Assembly (NCBI GenBank): GCA_003281005.1
Contig: QCDE01000008.1
Span: 1-49,514, forward strand
Length of the DNA stretch: 49,514 nucleotides
Source: Pelagibacteraceae bacterium AG-349-O05
GTDB taxonomy: Bacteria > Pseudomonadota > Alphaproteobacteria > Pelagibacterales > Pelagibacteraceae
Reading direction: 5' to 3'
Of the stretch, positions 18,088-26,126 are shown piece by piece (the stretch's first letter is position 1; each line of letters starts with the position of its first letter). A model generated the notes under the pieces. That model saw only the letters and a list, made by a program, of their open reading frames with translations. It made no database searches and was not told where the DNA came from. The position numbers and the translations under genes are program-made.

Positions 18088-18528
18088 TCAACCCCAGATT
18101 GGCTTAAAAATAGCTAAAAAAACAACAATAATTAAGATTATCGTCGGTATTTCATTAATAATTCTAAAAAATTTTGCAGATCTTATGTTTGTAGAATTTT
18201 TTAGAGCAACAAGACATTTACCTAAATAGTCATTATATGCCGATAACAGAATTACTAAAATGATTTTTATTTGAAACCATAATTGAGAGAAAATGTCTAT
18301 TCCGTTGAGATAAATTAATACTAATCCGAAAACCCAAGTAAAAATCATTGCAGGGCGCATAATGTAAAAAAATAATCTTTTTTCCATCACTTCAAATATA
18401 TCGGTTGCTTCTTTTTTCTCTTTATTTTCAACGTGGTAAACAAAAATTCTAGGAAGATACAAAAGACCAGCCATCCAAGAAATGACTGCGATTAAATGCA
18501 AAGATTTAAATAATAAATACGAATTCAT
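18088..18528 (-). CDS. hemJ: HemJ protoporphyrinogen IX oxidase (UPF0093)
   Basis: A 146-residue membrane protein with four hydrophobic segments. It has the HemJ opening LFKSLHLIAVISWMAGLLYL with conserved His11, followed by PRIFVYHVE. HemJ oxidises protoporphyrinogen IX to protoporphyrin, the step just before ferrochelatase. Its position three bases after hemH and downstream of hemE supports this strongly. No hemG or hemY-type oxidase is in the window. Confidence 0.9.
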   Translation of the reverse strand: MNSYLLFKSLHLIAVISWMAGLLYLPRIFVYHVENKEKKEATDIFEVMEKRLFFYIMRPAMIFTWVFGLVLIYLNGIDIFSQLWFQIKIILVILLSAYNDYLGKCLVALKNSTNIRSAKFFRIINEIPTIILIIVVFLAIFKPIWG

Positions 18529-18531
18529 ACA

Positions 18532-19527
18532 TCAAATGTTTTTTTCAATTAAGGATTTTAATAAAAAGATGTGATCATCATTATCATTTAGACAAGGAAC
18601 CATATCAAAATTTCCTCCTCCAGCACTAATAAAACTCTCTTTACCCTGAATTAAAATTTCCTCTAAAGTCTCGACGCAGTCAGACGAAAAGCCCGGGCAA
18701 ATCGTAAGAACATTTTTGACTCCTTCTTTGGGCAAGTTTTCTAAAGTCTTATCAGTATATGGTTGGAGCCATTCTTGTGGACCAAATCTTGATTGAAATG
18801 TAGTTTTAATTTTAATTGAACTAAATTTTTCAGTAATAAGTCTTGTCGTTTTATGACAATAACAATGATAAGGATCACCTTTATCAAAATATTTTTTTGG
18901 TATGCCATGATAAGAAGCCATGATTAAATCTGGCTTCCAATCTATTTCGTTAAGTTTTTTGTTAATGGAATTAACGAGTGCATCAATGTAAAGAGGATCA
19001 GACTCGTAATGTGGTATTATTTTTAAAGAGGGTTGCCATCTCATTTTCATTAAAGTTCTATAAACTTCATCACAGACTGTTGCTGTTGTAGCGGCAGCAT
19101 ACTGTGGATAAAGAGGAAGTATTACTAAATTTTCACAGCCCATTTCATGCAATTTATGAATCTTGCTTTTAATACTTGGATTTCCATATCTCATTGCAAA
19201 ATCTATTATGATATTTTCTTTGGAAATTGAGTTTGAAATTTTTTCACTTTGCTTTTTTGTATAATAGAGAAGTGGAGATATATTTTCTTCTTTCATCCAT
19301 ATTTCTTTATAAGCCTTGGCTGTTTTGGAGGGCCTAAAATTTAAAATAAAAACATTTAGTATTATTTGCCAAATCAAAGGATTTACTTCGATTACCCTTC
19401 TATCAGATAGAAATTCTCTTAAATACTTTCTTATATCGAGCCAACTAGTAGAGTCGGGTGTTCCTAGATTAATTATCAGGACACCGGTTTTACCAAATTT
19501 TACAGAGGGATGATTTTTTTCGATCAT
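18532..19527 (-). CDS. hemH: Ferrochelatase
   Basis: Inserts Fe2+ into protoporphyrin IX, 331 residues. N-terminal KTGVLIINLGTPDS and YLREFLSDRRVIEV are family marks. LVILPLYPQYAAATTATVCDEV precedes the active-site His in MASYHGIPKKYFDKGDPYHCYCHKT. C-terminal ICPGFSSDCVETLEEI carries conserved acidic residues. Its start overlaps the hemE stop by four bases and hemJ follows by three, giving a hemE-hemH-hemJ unit. Confidence 0.96.
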   Translation of the reverse strand: MIEKNHPSVKFGKTGVLIINLGTPDSTSWLDIRKYLREFLSDRRVIEVNPLIWQIILNVFILNFRPSKTAKAYKEIWMKEENISPLLYYTKKQSEKISNSISKENIIIDFAMRYGNPSIKSKIHKLHEMGCENLVILPLYPQYAAATTATVCDEVYRTLMKMRWQPSLKIIPHYESDPLYIDALVNSINKKLNEIDWKPDLIMASYHGIPKKYFDKGDPYHCYCHKTTRLITEKFSSIKIKTTFQSRFGPQEWLQPYTDKTLENLPKEGVKNVLTICPGFSSDCVETLEEILIQGKESFISAGGGNFDMVPCLNDNDDHIFLLKSLIEKNI

Positions 19528-20528
19528 TTAAAATTTTTTACAATTTTGATTAAGTTTTCTAACATTTCTGGATCAGTCTCGGGCAAAATACCATGTCCAA
19601 GATTAAATATATATGGATGATCTTTAAAAATTTCCAAATATTTAGAGGCTTCTTTTTTCAGAGTTTCTTTATCTGTTAATAAAATTTTAGGGTCTAAACC
19701 GCCTTGTACAGGTATTTTTATATCTTTAAGTATTTTTTTTGGATCAACATTATAATCGATGCTAACAGCATCAGGTTTAACAATATCACAAAATTCTTTA
19801 TAATTTTTTATTTCCCTAGGAAAACATATCACTGGCACATTTAAAGATTTTATATAATTTACCAGATTTAAAGTTGGGGCATAAACATAATTTGGCAAAT
19901 CTTTTTCCTCCAATAAACCAGCCCAACTATCAAAAATTTGAATTACGTTTGCACCGTTGTCAATTTGATTTTTGATATGAACCTTCAGAAATTTTTCAAT
20001 AATTAATAAAATTCTGTTTATTAAAAAATCATCTTTAAAAAAATCTTTTTTTAAATTTTTTTTAGGGGACTGTTGATTAATCATATAAACTAATAATGTC
20101 CATGGGGCGCCAACAAATCCAATAGTGTTTTTATTTTTTAAACTAGAGTCTGAGCTTACTTTTTTTATTGCTTTATACACACGATGAATTTTCTCTACAA
20201 AGTCAACTTCATCAATCTTAGCAATTTCATTTAGATTTAATTTCCCTAATTTTGGACCAAAATTTTTTTCGAATTCTACTTTTTGACCAAGACCATACGG
20301 CAACATTAAAATATCTGAAAATATTATTGCGGCGTCTAATTCAAATCTTTTTAAGGGTTGTAAAGTTATCTTTGATGATAAATCGTCATTTAAGCATAGA
20401 TTGATAAAATTAGGATTTTCTTTTCTAATTTCTCTAAATTCTGGTAAATATCTTCCTGCTTGTCTCATAATCCATATGGGATTAAAAGAGGTTTCATTGT
20501 TAGTTATTACTTTGTTTAAAGGTTTCAT
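19524..20528 (-). CDS. hemE: Uroporphyrinogen decarboxylase
   Basis: Decarboxylates uroporphyrinogen III to coproporphyrinogen III, 334 residues. The signature PIWIMRQAGRYLPEFREIR holds the substrate-binding Arg pair. IIFSDILMLPYGLG carries the catalytic Asp region, followed by GFVGAPWTLLVYMI, FDSWAGLLE and FNLGHGILPETDPEML. First gene of the left arm, adjoining the candidate replication origin, as in Caulobacter and other alphaproteobacteria. Confidence 0.96.
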   Translation of the reverse strand: MKPLNKVITNNETSFNPIWIMRQAGRYLPEFREIRKENPNFINLCLNDDLSSKITLQPLKRFELDAAIIFSDILMLPYGLGQKVEFEKNFGPKLGKLNLNEIAKIDEVDFVEKIHRVYKAIKKVSSDSSLKNKNTIGFVGAPWTLLVYMINQQSPKKNLKKDFFKDDFLINRILLIIEKFLKVHIKNQIDNGANVIQIFDSWAGLLEEKDLPNYVYAPTLNLVNYIKSLNVPVICFPREIKNYKEFCDIVKPDAVSIDYNVDPKKILKDIKIPVQGGLDPKILLTDKETLKKEASKYLEIFKDHPYIFNLGHGILPETDPEMLENLIKIVKNFK

Positions 20529-20566
20529 AAATAAACATTATTAATTATTGTAGTTGTAATATATCC

Positions 20567-20575
20567 TGTGAATAA
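20567..20575 (-). promoter_or_regulatory. DnaA box (exact consensus TTATTCACA)
   Basis: The plus strand reads TGTGAATAA, giving TTATTCACA on the minus strand and fitting TTATNCACA exactly. It is the best DnaA site in the candidate origin and lies about 40 bp from the hemE start, so it could also affect hemE transcription. Confidence 0.65.
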
Positions 20576-20687
20576 AGGTGATTATTTTTTATTAACATAA
20601 TATTCACAGCTTATTGACATTTTTCATAACTAAAATTGTTTAAAATGAAGCTTTTTAATCATATCAATTTTTGTGGATTGTTTTACC

Positions 20688-20714
20688 CTATTTATTATTA
20701 ATGTTAATAAATAG
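20688..20714. repeat. 10-bp perfect inverted repeat within the candidate origin
   Basis: Arms CTATTTATTA (20688-20697) and TAATAAATAG (20705-20714) pair perfectly around the 7-base loop TTAATGT. It lies between the DnaA-box cluster and the A/T-only stretch. It could be a protein-binding site or a cruciform. A terminator role is unlikely, since no T-run follows directly and the nearest genes diverge from it. Confidence 0.75.
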
Positions 20715-20794
20715 CAGTTTTTACAAGGTAAATTTATTAAATTTTAAATTGTGTAATTTAATTAAAATATTACAAATTTATTAACAATTTATTC

Positions 20795-21622
20795 ATGAGT
20801 AATACATATCAAATATATTTAATATCAGATTCAACCGGTGAAACTTTGGATAGAATTTTTTTAGCTCTTAAAGCGCAGTTTTTAAACATTGAATATAAAG
20901 TTCACTCTTATTCTTTTACAAGAACAGAAAATCAAATTTTAAAAATTTTAGAAAACGCAGAAAAAAACACAAATGCAATTATCTTGTATACTATTGTTGA
21001 CAACAGCTTGGCCAAATATTTAGCAAGCGTAAGTGATAAAAAAGAAATACCGTGTTTTGGGGTCCTTGGAAATTTAATCTTGAATTTTTCAAAAATACTT
21101 AATCAAAAAGCAACTCATGAACCAAGCGGCCAGCATATATTAAACGACGAGTATTACGATAGAATTGAAGCAATTCAATTTACAATGAATCATGATGATG
21201 GGAACATGATAAATGAAGTACACAAATCTGATATAATTCTTGTAGGTGTAAGCAGGACTAGTAAAACACCGACATCTATTTACTTAGCTAACAAAGGTTT
21301 TAAAACGTCAAACATTCCGTTAGTAAACGAAAATTCTTTGCCAGAGTCTCTTAAAAAAAATCCACAAATGACTTGTGTTGTAGGACTAAGTACAGAGCCG
21401 GAAAGACTAGCCGATTTAAGAAAAAATAGAATGAATTCTTTGAAAGAAATAGAAAATATTGAATATACAAATTTAGAAAAAATTAAAAAAGAGGTTTTAG
21501 ATGCAAAAAAAACATTTCAAAAATATAAATGGCCCCTAATAGATGTAACAAGAAAGTCAGTCGAAGAAACAGCAGCTTCTATAATTAAAATTCACGAAAT
21601 ATATTTAAACAATGTTAAATAA
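20795..21622 (+). CDS. Pyruvate, phosphate dikinase regulatory protein (kinase/pyrophosphorylase)
   Basis: A 275-residue DUF299-family bifunctional enzyme. It uses ADP to inactivate, and phosphate to reactivate, pyruvate phosphate dikinase or PEP synthase. It begins YQIYLISDSTGETLDRI, the family hallmark, and has the P-loop GVSRTSKT (151-158) followed by PTSIYLANKGFKTSNIPLV. The closing segment KWPLIDVTRKSVEETAASI carries the conserved DVTxxSxEE. First gene of the right arm, next to the origin as in Rickettsia. It overlaps maf by 11 bp. Confidence 0.92.
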   Translation: MSNTYQIYLISDSTGETLDRIFLALKAQFLNIEYKVHSYSFTRTENQILKILENAEKNTNAIILYTIVDNSLAKYLASVSDKKEIPCFGVLGNLILNFSKILNQKATHEPSGQHILNDEYYDRIEAIQFTMNHDDGNMINEVHKSDIILVGVSRTSKTPTSIYLANKGFKTSNIPLVNENSLPESLKKNPQMTCVVGLSTEPERLADLRKNRMNSLKEIENIEYTNLEKIKKEVLDAKKTFQKYKWPLIDVTRKSVEETAASIIKIHEIYLNNVK

Positions 21623-22199
21623 AATTATTCTTGCTTCAAAAAGCGAGGTTAGAAAAGAGATCTTAGATAAAAATAATATACAATGTGTTGTTGAACCATC
21701 TAACGTAGATGAAGATCCCGTTAAAGAAAGTTTATTAAAAGAAAAAGCAAGTTCAGAAATAATTTCAAAAAATCTAGCTGAATTAAAAGCAAACAAAGTT
21801 AGCATGAAAAAAACTGATGAAATAGTTTTAGGAGCAGATAGTGTAATAGATTTAGATGGTGAACTAATATCTAAACCAGACAATAGAGGAGAAGCAATGG
21901 AGATATTAAGAAAACTTAATGGTAAATCACATTTTTTAATTAGTTCTGTTTGTATATCAAAAAATGGATCTATGATTTGGAACTATACAGATAAGGCAAA
22001 ATTAACTATGAAAAATTTTTCTGATGATGCATTAAAAAATTATTTATCTAAAATACCCGATGAAACCCTTTACGCATATAATGTCTACCAAATAGAAGGA
22101 GAGGGCAGAAGTTTGTTTTCAAGCATAGAAGGCGATGAGGATACAATTATGGGGCTACCTGTAAAAAAAATAAAAGAATATATAGGCTCTTTAGAATGA
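21612..22199 (+). CDS. maf: Maf-family nucleoside triphosphate pyrophosphatase
   Basis: A 195-residue house-cleaning pyrophosphatase acting on modified or non-canonical nucleotides. N-terminal IILASKSEVRKEIL corresponds to the Maf LASxSxRR loop, followed by VLGADSVIDLDGELISKP with the catalytic Asp, and YAYNVYQIEGEGRSLFSSIEG with DTIMGLPV. It looks closer to the YceF-type branch than to the dTTP/UTP branch, but substrate class is inferred. It overlaps the preceding gene by 11 bp and aroE by 4 bp. Confidence 0.9.
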   Translation: MLNKIILASKSEVRKEILDKNNIQCVVEPSNVDEDPVKESLLKEKASSEIISKNLAELKANKVSMKKTDEIVLGADSVIDLDGELISKPDNRGEAMEILRKLNGKSHFLISSVCISKNGSMIWNYTDKAKLTMKNFSDDALKNYLSKIPDETLYAYNVYQIEGEGRSLFSSIEGDEDTIMGLPVKKIKEYIGSLE

Positions 22200-22990
22200 A
22201 AAAATATTTTGTTATTGGTAATCCCATTGATCATTCGTTGTCACCCAAGCTTCATAACCATTGGTTTAAAGAAAATAAAATTGATGCTATTTATGATAAA
22301 AAAAAAATTAAAGAGAATGATTTAAAAAATGTATTTTCTGAATTTAAAGAAAACAAAATAAACGGCATTAATGTTACCGTTCCATTTAAAAAATCAGTAA
22401 TTCCTTATTTAGATAAATTAAGCACTGAGGCAGATCAAACTCAATCAGTAAATACAATAATTTTAAGTAATAACAATTTGATAGGCCACAATACCGATAT
22501 TGCTGGTTTTACCCAAGCAATTAAAAATTTAAATTTTGATATTAAAGGTAAAAAAATTTTTATCTTAGGTGCTGGCGGCGTTGTTCCCTCAATAGTTTTC
22601 GCATTAAACAAAATGAATGTTTCAAAAATAATTATTAGCAATAGAACTAAAAAAAAAGCCGAAGATTTAAAATCACAATTTTATAATTTAGAGGTATTGG
22701 ATTGGGGTGATATTGATGACTTTGATGTAATTATAAATGCTACCAGTTTGGGATTAAACAAAGAGTCTATTAATTTAGATTTTTCAAAATTTACCAACAA
22801 TAAACTGTTTTATGATGTAATTTATAATCCTGCAGAAACAAATTTTTTAAAAGAAGGAAAAAAACTTGGTAATGTAACTGAGAATGGTAAATTGATGTTT
22901 ATTTATCAGGCATTTGAGGCGTTCAAATTATGGCATGGAATAGAGCCGCAGATTAATAGCGATACACTTGAAATTATAAAAAATGATTAG
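22196..22990 (+). CDS. aroE: Shikimate dehydrogenase
   Basis: NADP-dependent reduction of 3-dehydroshikimate to shikimate in aromatic amino-acid synthesis, 264 residues. PIDHSLSPKLHN is the substrate loop. GINVTVPFKK carries catalytic K65, and GHNTDIAGF the partner Asp. The nucleotide-binding glycine loop is ILGAGGVVPSIVFAL with NRTKKKA after it. C-terminal NGKLMFIYQAFEAFKLWHG is typical. It overlaps maf (4 bp) and coaE (8 bp). Confidence 0.95.
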   Translation: MKKYFVIGNPIDHSLSPKLHNHWFKENKIDAIYDKKKIKENDLKNVFSEFKENKINGINVTVPFKKSVIPYLDKLSTEADQTQSVNTIILSNNNLIGHNTDIAGFTQAIKNLNFDIKGKKIFILGAGGVVPSIVFALNKMNVSKIIISNRTKKKAEDLKSQFYNLEVLDWGDIDDFDVIINATSLGLNKESINLDFSKFTNNKLFYDVIYNPAETNFLKEGKKLGNVTENGKLMFIYQAFEAFKLWHGIEPQINSDTLEIIKND

Positions 22991-23555
22991 AATTGGGATT
23001 TTAGGAAATATTGGTTCAGGCAAAAGTTATGTAGCAAATAATTTAGGCTATCCTGTATTTGATGCAGATCATGAGGTTGAGAAACTTTATAAAAAAAATA
23101 AAAAAATATTTTTAAAATTAAACAAGATATTACCCAAAAATATCAAATCCTTTCCTGTTGAAAAAAAGGAAATTACAGAAGCTATATTAAAAAAAAAGGG
23201 TAATTTACAAAAAATAATTAGGATAGTTCACACCGAAATAAGAAAAAAATTAAATTTTTTTTTGAAGAAAAATAAAAAAAGAAAATTTGTAGTATTAGAT
23301 GTTCCATTGTTGTTAGAGAATAAACTTAACAAAGCAGGAGATATTCTAATATTCATAGATTCTAAAAAATCAGATATTTTAAAAAAAATAAAAAAAAGGA
23401 AGAACTTTAACAAAAGATTGTTTAATAAATTTCAGAAAATTCAATTTTCTTCACAATACAAGATGAAAAAATCACATTTTATAATTAAAAATGATTTTAC
23501 TAAAAAAACAGTTAATACTAATATTAGAAATATTCTTCAAAAAATAAAGAAATGA
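22983..23555 (+). CDS. coaE: Dephospho-CoA kinase
   Basis: Last step of coenzyme A synthesis, phosphorylating the 3'-OH of dephospho-CoA. 190 residues with Walker A GNIGSGKSYVAN (residues 8-19), FDADHEVEKLY, then VVLDVPLLLENKL, the family's DIPLLFE block, and a lysine-rich lid. The C-terminus is exceptionally Lys/Asn-rich, reflecting base composition. It sits in the maf-aroE-coaE-dnaQ overlap chain (8 bp with aroE, 4 bp with dnaQ). Confidence 0.93.
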   Translation: MIRIGILGNIGSGKSYVANNLGYPVFDADHEVEKLYKKNKKIFLKLNKILPKNIKSFPVEKKEITEAILKKKGNLQKIIRIVHTEIRKKLNFFLKKNKKRKFVVLDVPLLLENKLNKAGDILIFIDSKKSDILKKIKKRKNFNKRLFNKFQKIQFSSQYKMKKSHFIIKNDFTKKTVNTNIRNILQKIKK

Positions 23556-24214
23556 AAGAAATAGTTCTTGATACTGAAACAACAGGTATATCCACTAAAG
23601 AAGGTCATAGAATAGTTGAAATTGGATGTATCGAATTAGACAATTTAATCCCGACTAAAAATAAATTTCATTACTATTTTAATCCCGAAAGAAAAGTTTC
23701 AGATAAAGCATTTGAAATTCATGGTTATACGGATGAATTTTTAGCTAAACAAAAAAAATTTCATGAAGTTGTTGATGAATTTATTGAATTTGTTAAGAAT
23801 AAAAGACTTATAATCCATAATGCCGAGTTTGATTTAGCTCATTTAAACAATGAATTATCTTTAGTAGGTAAAAAAAAGATTCAAAATGAAATAATTGATA
23901 CACTTCAAATAGCCAAAGATAAATATCCAGGCTCATCCGTAAGCCTTGATGCTCTGTGTAAACGTTTCAGAATTGATAATTCAAAAAGAGTGAAACATAC
24001 TGCTCTAATTGATTGCGATTTATTGGCTAGAGTTTATATAAATTTAATTGATCAAAAAGAACCCACTCTTGATTTAAATAATGTCATTGAACAAGATATT
24101 TCACTAAATAATACAACTAATCACTATTTTAAAAAAATAATAAAACCATCTACTCAGGAATTAAAACAACATAGTGATTATTTGAAAAAGAACCTTAACA
24201 AAAATTTTTTTTAA
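23552..24214 (+). CDS. dnaQ: DNA polymerase III epsilon subunit (proofreading exonuclease)
   Basis: A 220-residue DEDDh 3'-5' exonuclease. ExoI is LDTETTG (D7, E9), ExoII is LIIHNAEFDLAHLN and ExoIII is VKHTALIDCDLLARVY with the catalytic His and Asp. The C-terminal tail after about residue 180 is the likely polymerase-alpha-binding part. Final gene of the right-arm overlap chain; convergent with secB (4-bp overlap). Confidence 0.95.
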   Translation: MKEIVLDTETTGISTKEGHRIVEIGCIELDNLIPTKNKFHYYFNPERKVSDKAFEIHGYTDEFLAKQKKFHEVVDEFIEFVKNKRLIIHNAEFDLAHLNNELSLVGKKKIQNEIIDTLQIAKDKYPGSSVSLDALCKRFRIDNSKRVKHTALIDCDLLARVYINLIDQKEPTLDLNNVIEQDISLNNTTNHYFKKIIKPSTQELKQHSDYLKKNLNKNFF

Positions 24215-24639
24215 TTAAATTTTTGTTTATATAAATCTTCAAAATTTACCTTTTTTTCAAATTTTATTCCAGGGTATCCCGAGTTATGCAAAAGATCTAA
24301 GAGAGACTTCTCTAAATTTGGATATATTTCATTTTGAACATCAACTAATATGATTTTTTCTAATTCTTTTCTCTCTTTTATTTCGTCATTTACTCGAATT
24401 ACAGTTGAATACAAAATTTCAAAATATGATTTTTTTTCGTTCTTTTCTTTGTCAAGAAATTTAAATGTCGTAAAAATTTCTATCATTTTATTTTTTAATG
24501 CTTTTGATGTTATATCAATATCAAGTTTGTATGACGAAATACGATCTCTAACAAATAAATATGTTTCTATATCCCCTGTTTCACTTGAAAGATCTTTTAT
24601 GTATCTACCTAATATTTTATATTTTTCTGTCATTGTCAT
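24211..24639 (-). CDS. secB: Protein-export chaperone SecB
   Basis: A 142-residue chaperone that keeps outer-membrane and periplasmic precursors unfolded for SecA. N-terminal YIKDLSSETG matches the SecB 'Y.KDlS.E.P' start. C-terminal EIYPNLEKSLLDLLHNSGYP and KVNFEDLYKQKF match 'LFPyaRe.i..l...GgFP...l.PvdF..Ly'. The family is quite diverged here, with Lys/Glu-rich replacements. It overlaps the end of fxsA by about 20 bp; start could be the first or third codon (MTM). Confidence 0.85.
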   Translation of the reverse strand: MTMTEKYKILGRYIKDLSSETGDIETYLFVRDRISSYKLDIDITSKALKNKMIEIFTTFKFLDKEKNEKKSYFEILYSTVIRVNDEIKERKELEKIILVDVQNEIYPNLEKSLLDLLHNSGYPGIKFEKKVNFEDLYKQKFN

Positions 24640-25048
24640 CTTCTATATCTTCAAATTCTCCATCGATAAAATTATTTTTTTTACTCTCATTCTTTTTCTT
24701 TACAAATTTTTTTGCAAACAAGCTTAAAATAACTTTTCGACTTATTGGAAAAATTAATAAAAACCCAATTATATCAGTCAAAAATCCAGGTATAATTAAA
24801 AGTAAAGCAGCAAAAGCAATCGCTGCCCCCGAAATTACTTCATATGTAGGGGTTTCATTTTTAGTTATTTGTGCAAAGCCCGATTTTAGCGTATTTAATC
24901 CTTCATATTTTGCATAAGAAATTCCTACAACTGCAGTGGTAAAAATGAGTAAAATTGTCGTTATTGCTCCAATTTGAGAGCCAATTTTAATTAAAAGATA
25001 GATTTCAATAATGGGCACTAAAATTATTGATAATAATATTGAGTTCAT
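24617..25048 (-). CDS. fxsA: FxsA-family inner-membrane protein
   Basis: A 143-residue FxsA protein with hydrophobic segments at roughly residues 3-20, 25-45, 72-90 and 92-110. PIIEIYLLIKIGSQIGA, YAKYEGLNTL and ALLLIIPGFLTDIIGFLLIFP are family motifs. The tail is a charged cytoplasmic segment (KKKNESKKNN...DDNDRKI). E. coli FxsA relieves phage T7 exclusion by F; the cellular role is not settled. Adjacent to secB and divergent from the Tim44-like gene, a conserved alphaproteobacterial arrangement. Confidence 0.88.
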   Translation of the reverse strand: MNSILLSIILVPIIEIYLLIKIGSQIGAITTILLIFTTAVVGISYAKYEGLNTLKSGFAQITKNETPTYEVISGAAIAFAALLLIIPGFLTDIIGFLLIFPISRKVILSLFAKKFVKKKNESKKNNFIDGEFEDIEDDNDRKI

Positions 25049-25106
25049 TTGTCCTTAATCTAAATTGCTAGTTGAAATTAATCAACATAGTAATTACTAT
25101 TAGTTT

Positions 25107-25703
25107 ATGAGTTACAGCTTTGAGTATATCGATATTATTTTGCTAGCGATGATTGCTGGTTTTATTTTTTTAAGATTAAGAGGAATTCTTGGGAAAAGAA
25201 CTGGCTTTGAGGGGAAATCACCAGCCCAATATAAAGAGGTTTTAAAAAATATTAAGGTAAATCAAGCGACCAAACCAAAAGAGAATTTTGATGATGATGC
25301 TCAAAAAGAATTTTTAAAAGGTGCAAAAATTGCTTATGAAACAATTATTACCGACTTCAGTGATAATGATAATAAGATCACAAACGCAAAACCCTTGTTA
25401 AATAAAGATATATTTAATCAATTTGATGATGCGTTGAAAGAAAGAGCAAAAAGGGGTCATTTTGCAGAAATGACATTTATAGGAGTTAATAAAGCCGAGA
25501 TCAAAGAGCATAAAAAAATTGGAAGTATTTTAAACGTAACAGTGGATTTTATAGCAGAGGTAATTACTTGTATAAGAGATAAAGATAAAAAAATTGTTTC
25601 TGGAGATCCTGAAAAGATCAAAAAAATTTATGATACGTGGATTTTTTCAAGAGATACTAAGTCACCAAATCCAAATTGGCAGCTAGTTAATATATTAACA
25701 TAA
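25107..25703 (+). CDS. Tim44/TimA-domain membrane-anchored protein
   Basis: A 198-residue protein with one N-terminal membrane helix (IDIILLAMIAGFIFLRLRGILG) and then a Tim44-like domain. FLKGAKIAYETIITDFSDND, LLNKDIFNQFDDALKERAKRGH, VTVDFIAEVITCIRDKDKKIV and IYDTWIFSRDTKSPNPNWQLVN match the mitochondrial Tim44 C-terminal fold. Alphaproteobacterial TimA is the proposed ancestor of Tim44 and is membrane-associated. It is immediately followed by the smr gene. Confidence 0.9.
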   Translation: MSYSFEYIDIILLAMIAGFIFLRLRGILGKRTGFEGKSPAQYKEVLKNIKVNQATKPKENFDDDAQKEFLKGAKIAYETIITDFSDNDNKITNAKPLLNKDIFNQFDDALKERAKRGHFAEMTFIGVNKAEIKEHKKIGSILNVTVDFIAEVITCIRDKDKKIVSGDPEKIKKIYDTWIFSRDTKSPNPNWQLVNILT

Positions 25704-26126
25704 TTGAACGATAATATTTCAGACAAAGATAAAAAAGATTGGCGCAAATTTATAAATAGTACTGAAAAATTACCCAATAAAGATTTTAAACATCAAATAA
25801 ACAAAAATCTAAAAGTTAGATCAATAGATTTGCATGGTTATACCTTAGATGATGCAAATAAAACTATAGAGGACTTTATAAATAAAGCTTTTTCTGAAAA
25901 AATTAACAAACTAATTATTGTTACAGGAAAAGGTCTTCATTCCGAAAATGAAAAAGATCCATATGTTTCAAAAGACCTCGGTATCTTAAAATATTCTGTT
26001 CCAGAATTTATTACTAGTAATGCTAGTTTAATGAACATGATAAATGAAATAACAGATGCTAAAATTGAAGATGGAGGCGGAGGTGCTTTCTATATTTTTT
26101 TGAAAAAAAATAAATCTATAAAATAA
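25704..26126 (+). CDS. Smr-domain protein
   Basis: A 140-residue protein with a single Smr domain, a nuclease-like fold related to the MutS2 C-terminus. [19 protein letters not shown] carries the DLHGxxxxxA motif and [11 protein letters not shown] the TGxGxHS motif. [12 protein letters not shown] closes the domain. No ATG precedes the conserved region; TTG at 25704 directly after the upstream stop is the best start. Convergent with hslU, overlapping by 11 bp. The murein transglycosylase gene often found between tim44 and smr in alphaproteobacteria is absent. Confidence 0.88.
   Translation: MNDNISDKDKKDWRKFINSTEKLPNKDFKHQINKNLKVRSIDLHGYTLDDANKTIEDFINKAFSEKINKLIIVTGKGLHSENEKDPYVSKDLGILKYSVPEFITSNASLMNMINEITDAKIEDGGGGAFYIFLKKNKSIK

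Larger units (their letters stand above)
20529..20794. other. Candidate chromosomal replication origin (oriC)
   Basis: A 266-bp gene-free, extremely AT-rich interval between divergent hemE and the PPDK-regulator gene, the location of oriC in several alphaproteobacteria. It holds one exact DnaA-box consensus (TTATTCACA, minus, 20567-20575), two single-mismatch boxes (ATATTCACA 20600-20608; TTATTGACA 20611-20619) and a weaker one (CAATCCACA, minus, 20672-20680). A 10-bp inverted repeat follows (20688-20714), then about 65 bp of almost pure A/T that could be the unwinding element. Nearest genes on both sides are transcribed outward and parS is 7.3 kb away. Confidence 0.72.

Noticed and set aside
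24577..24592. TGTTTCACTTGAAAGA in secB, 14 of 16 matches to parS
   Set aside because: Two mismatches break the palindrome, and it lies in coding sequence where TTTCACTTGAAA-like strings arise by chance. Only the 13317 site is exact.
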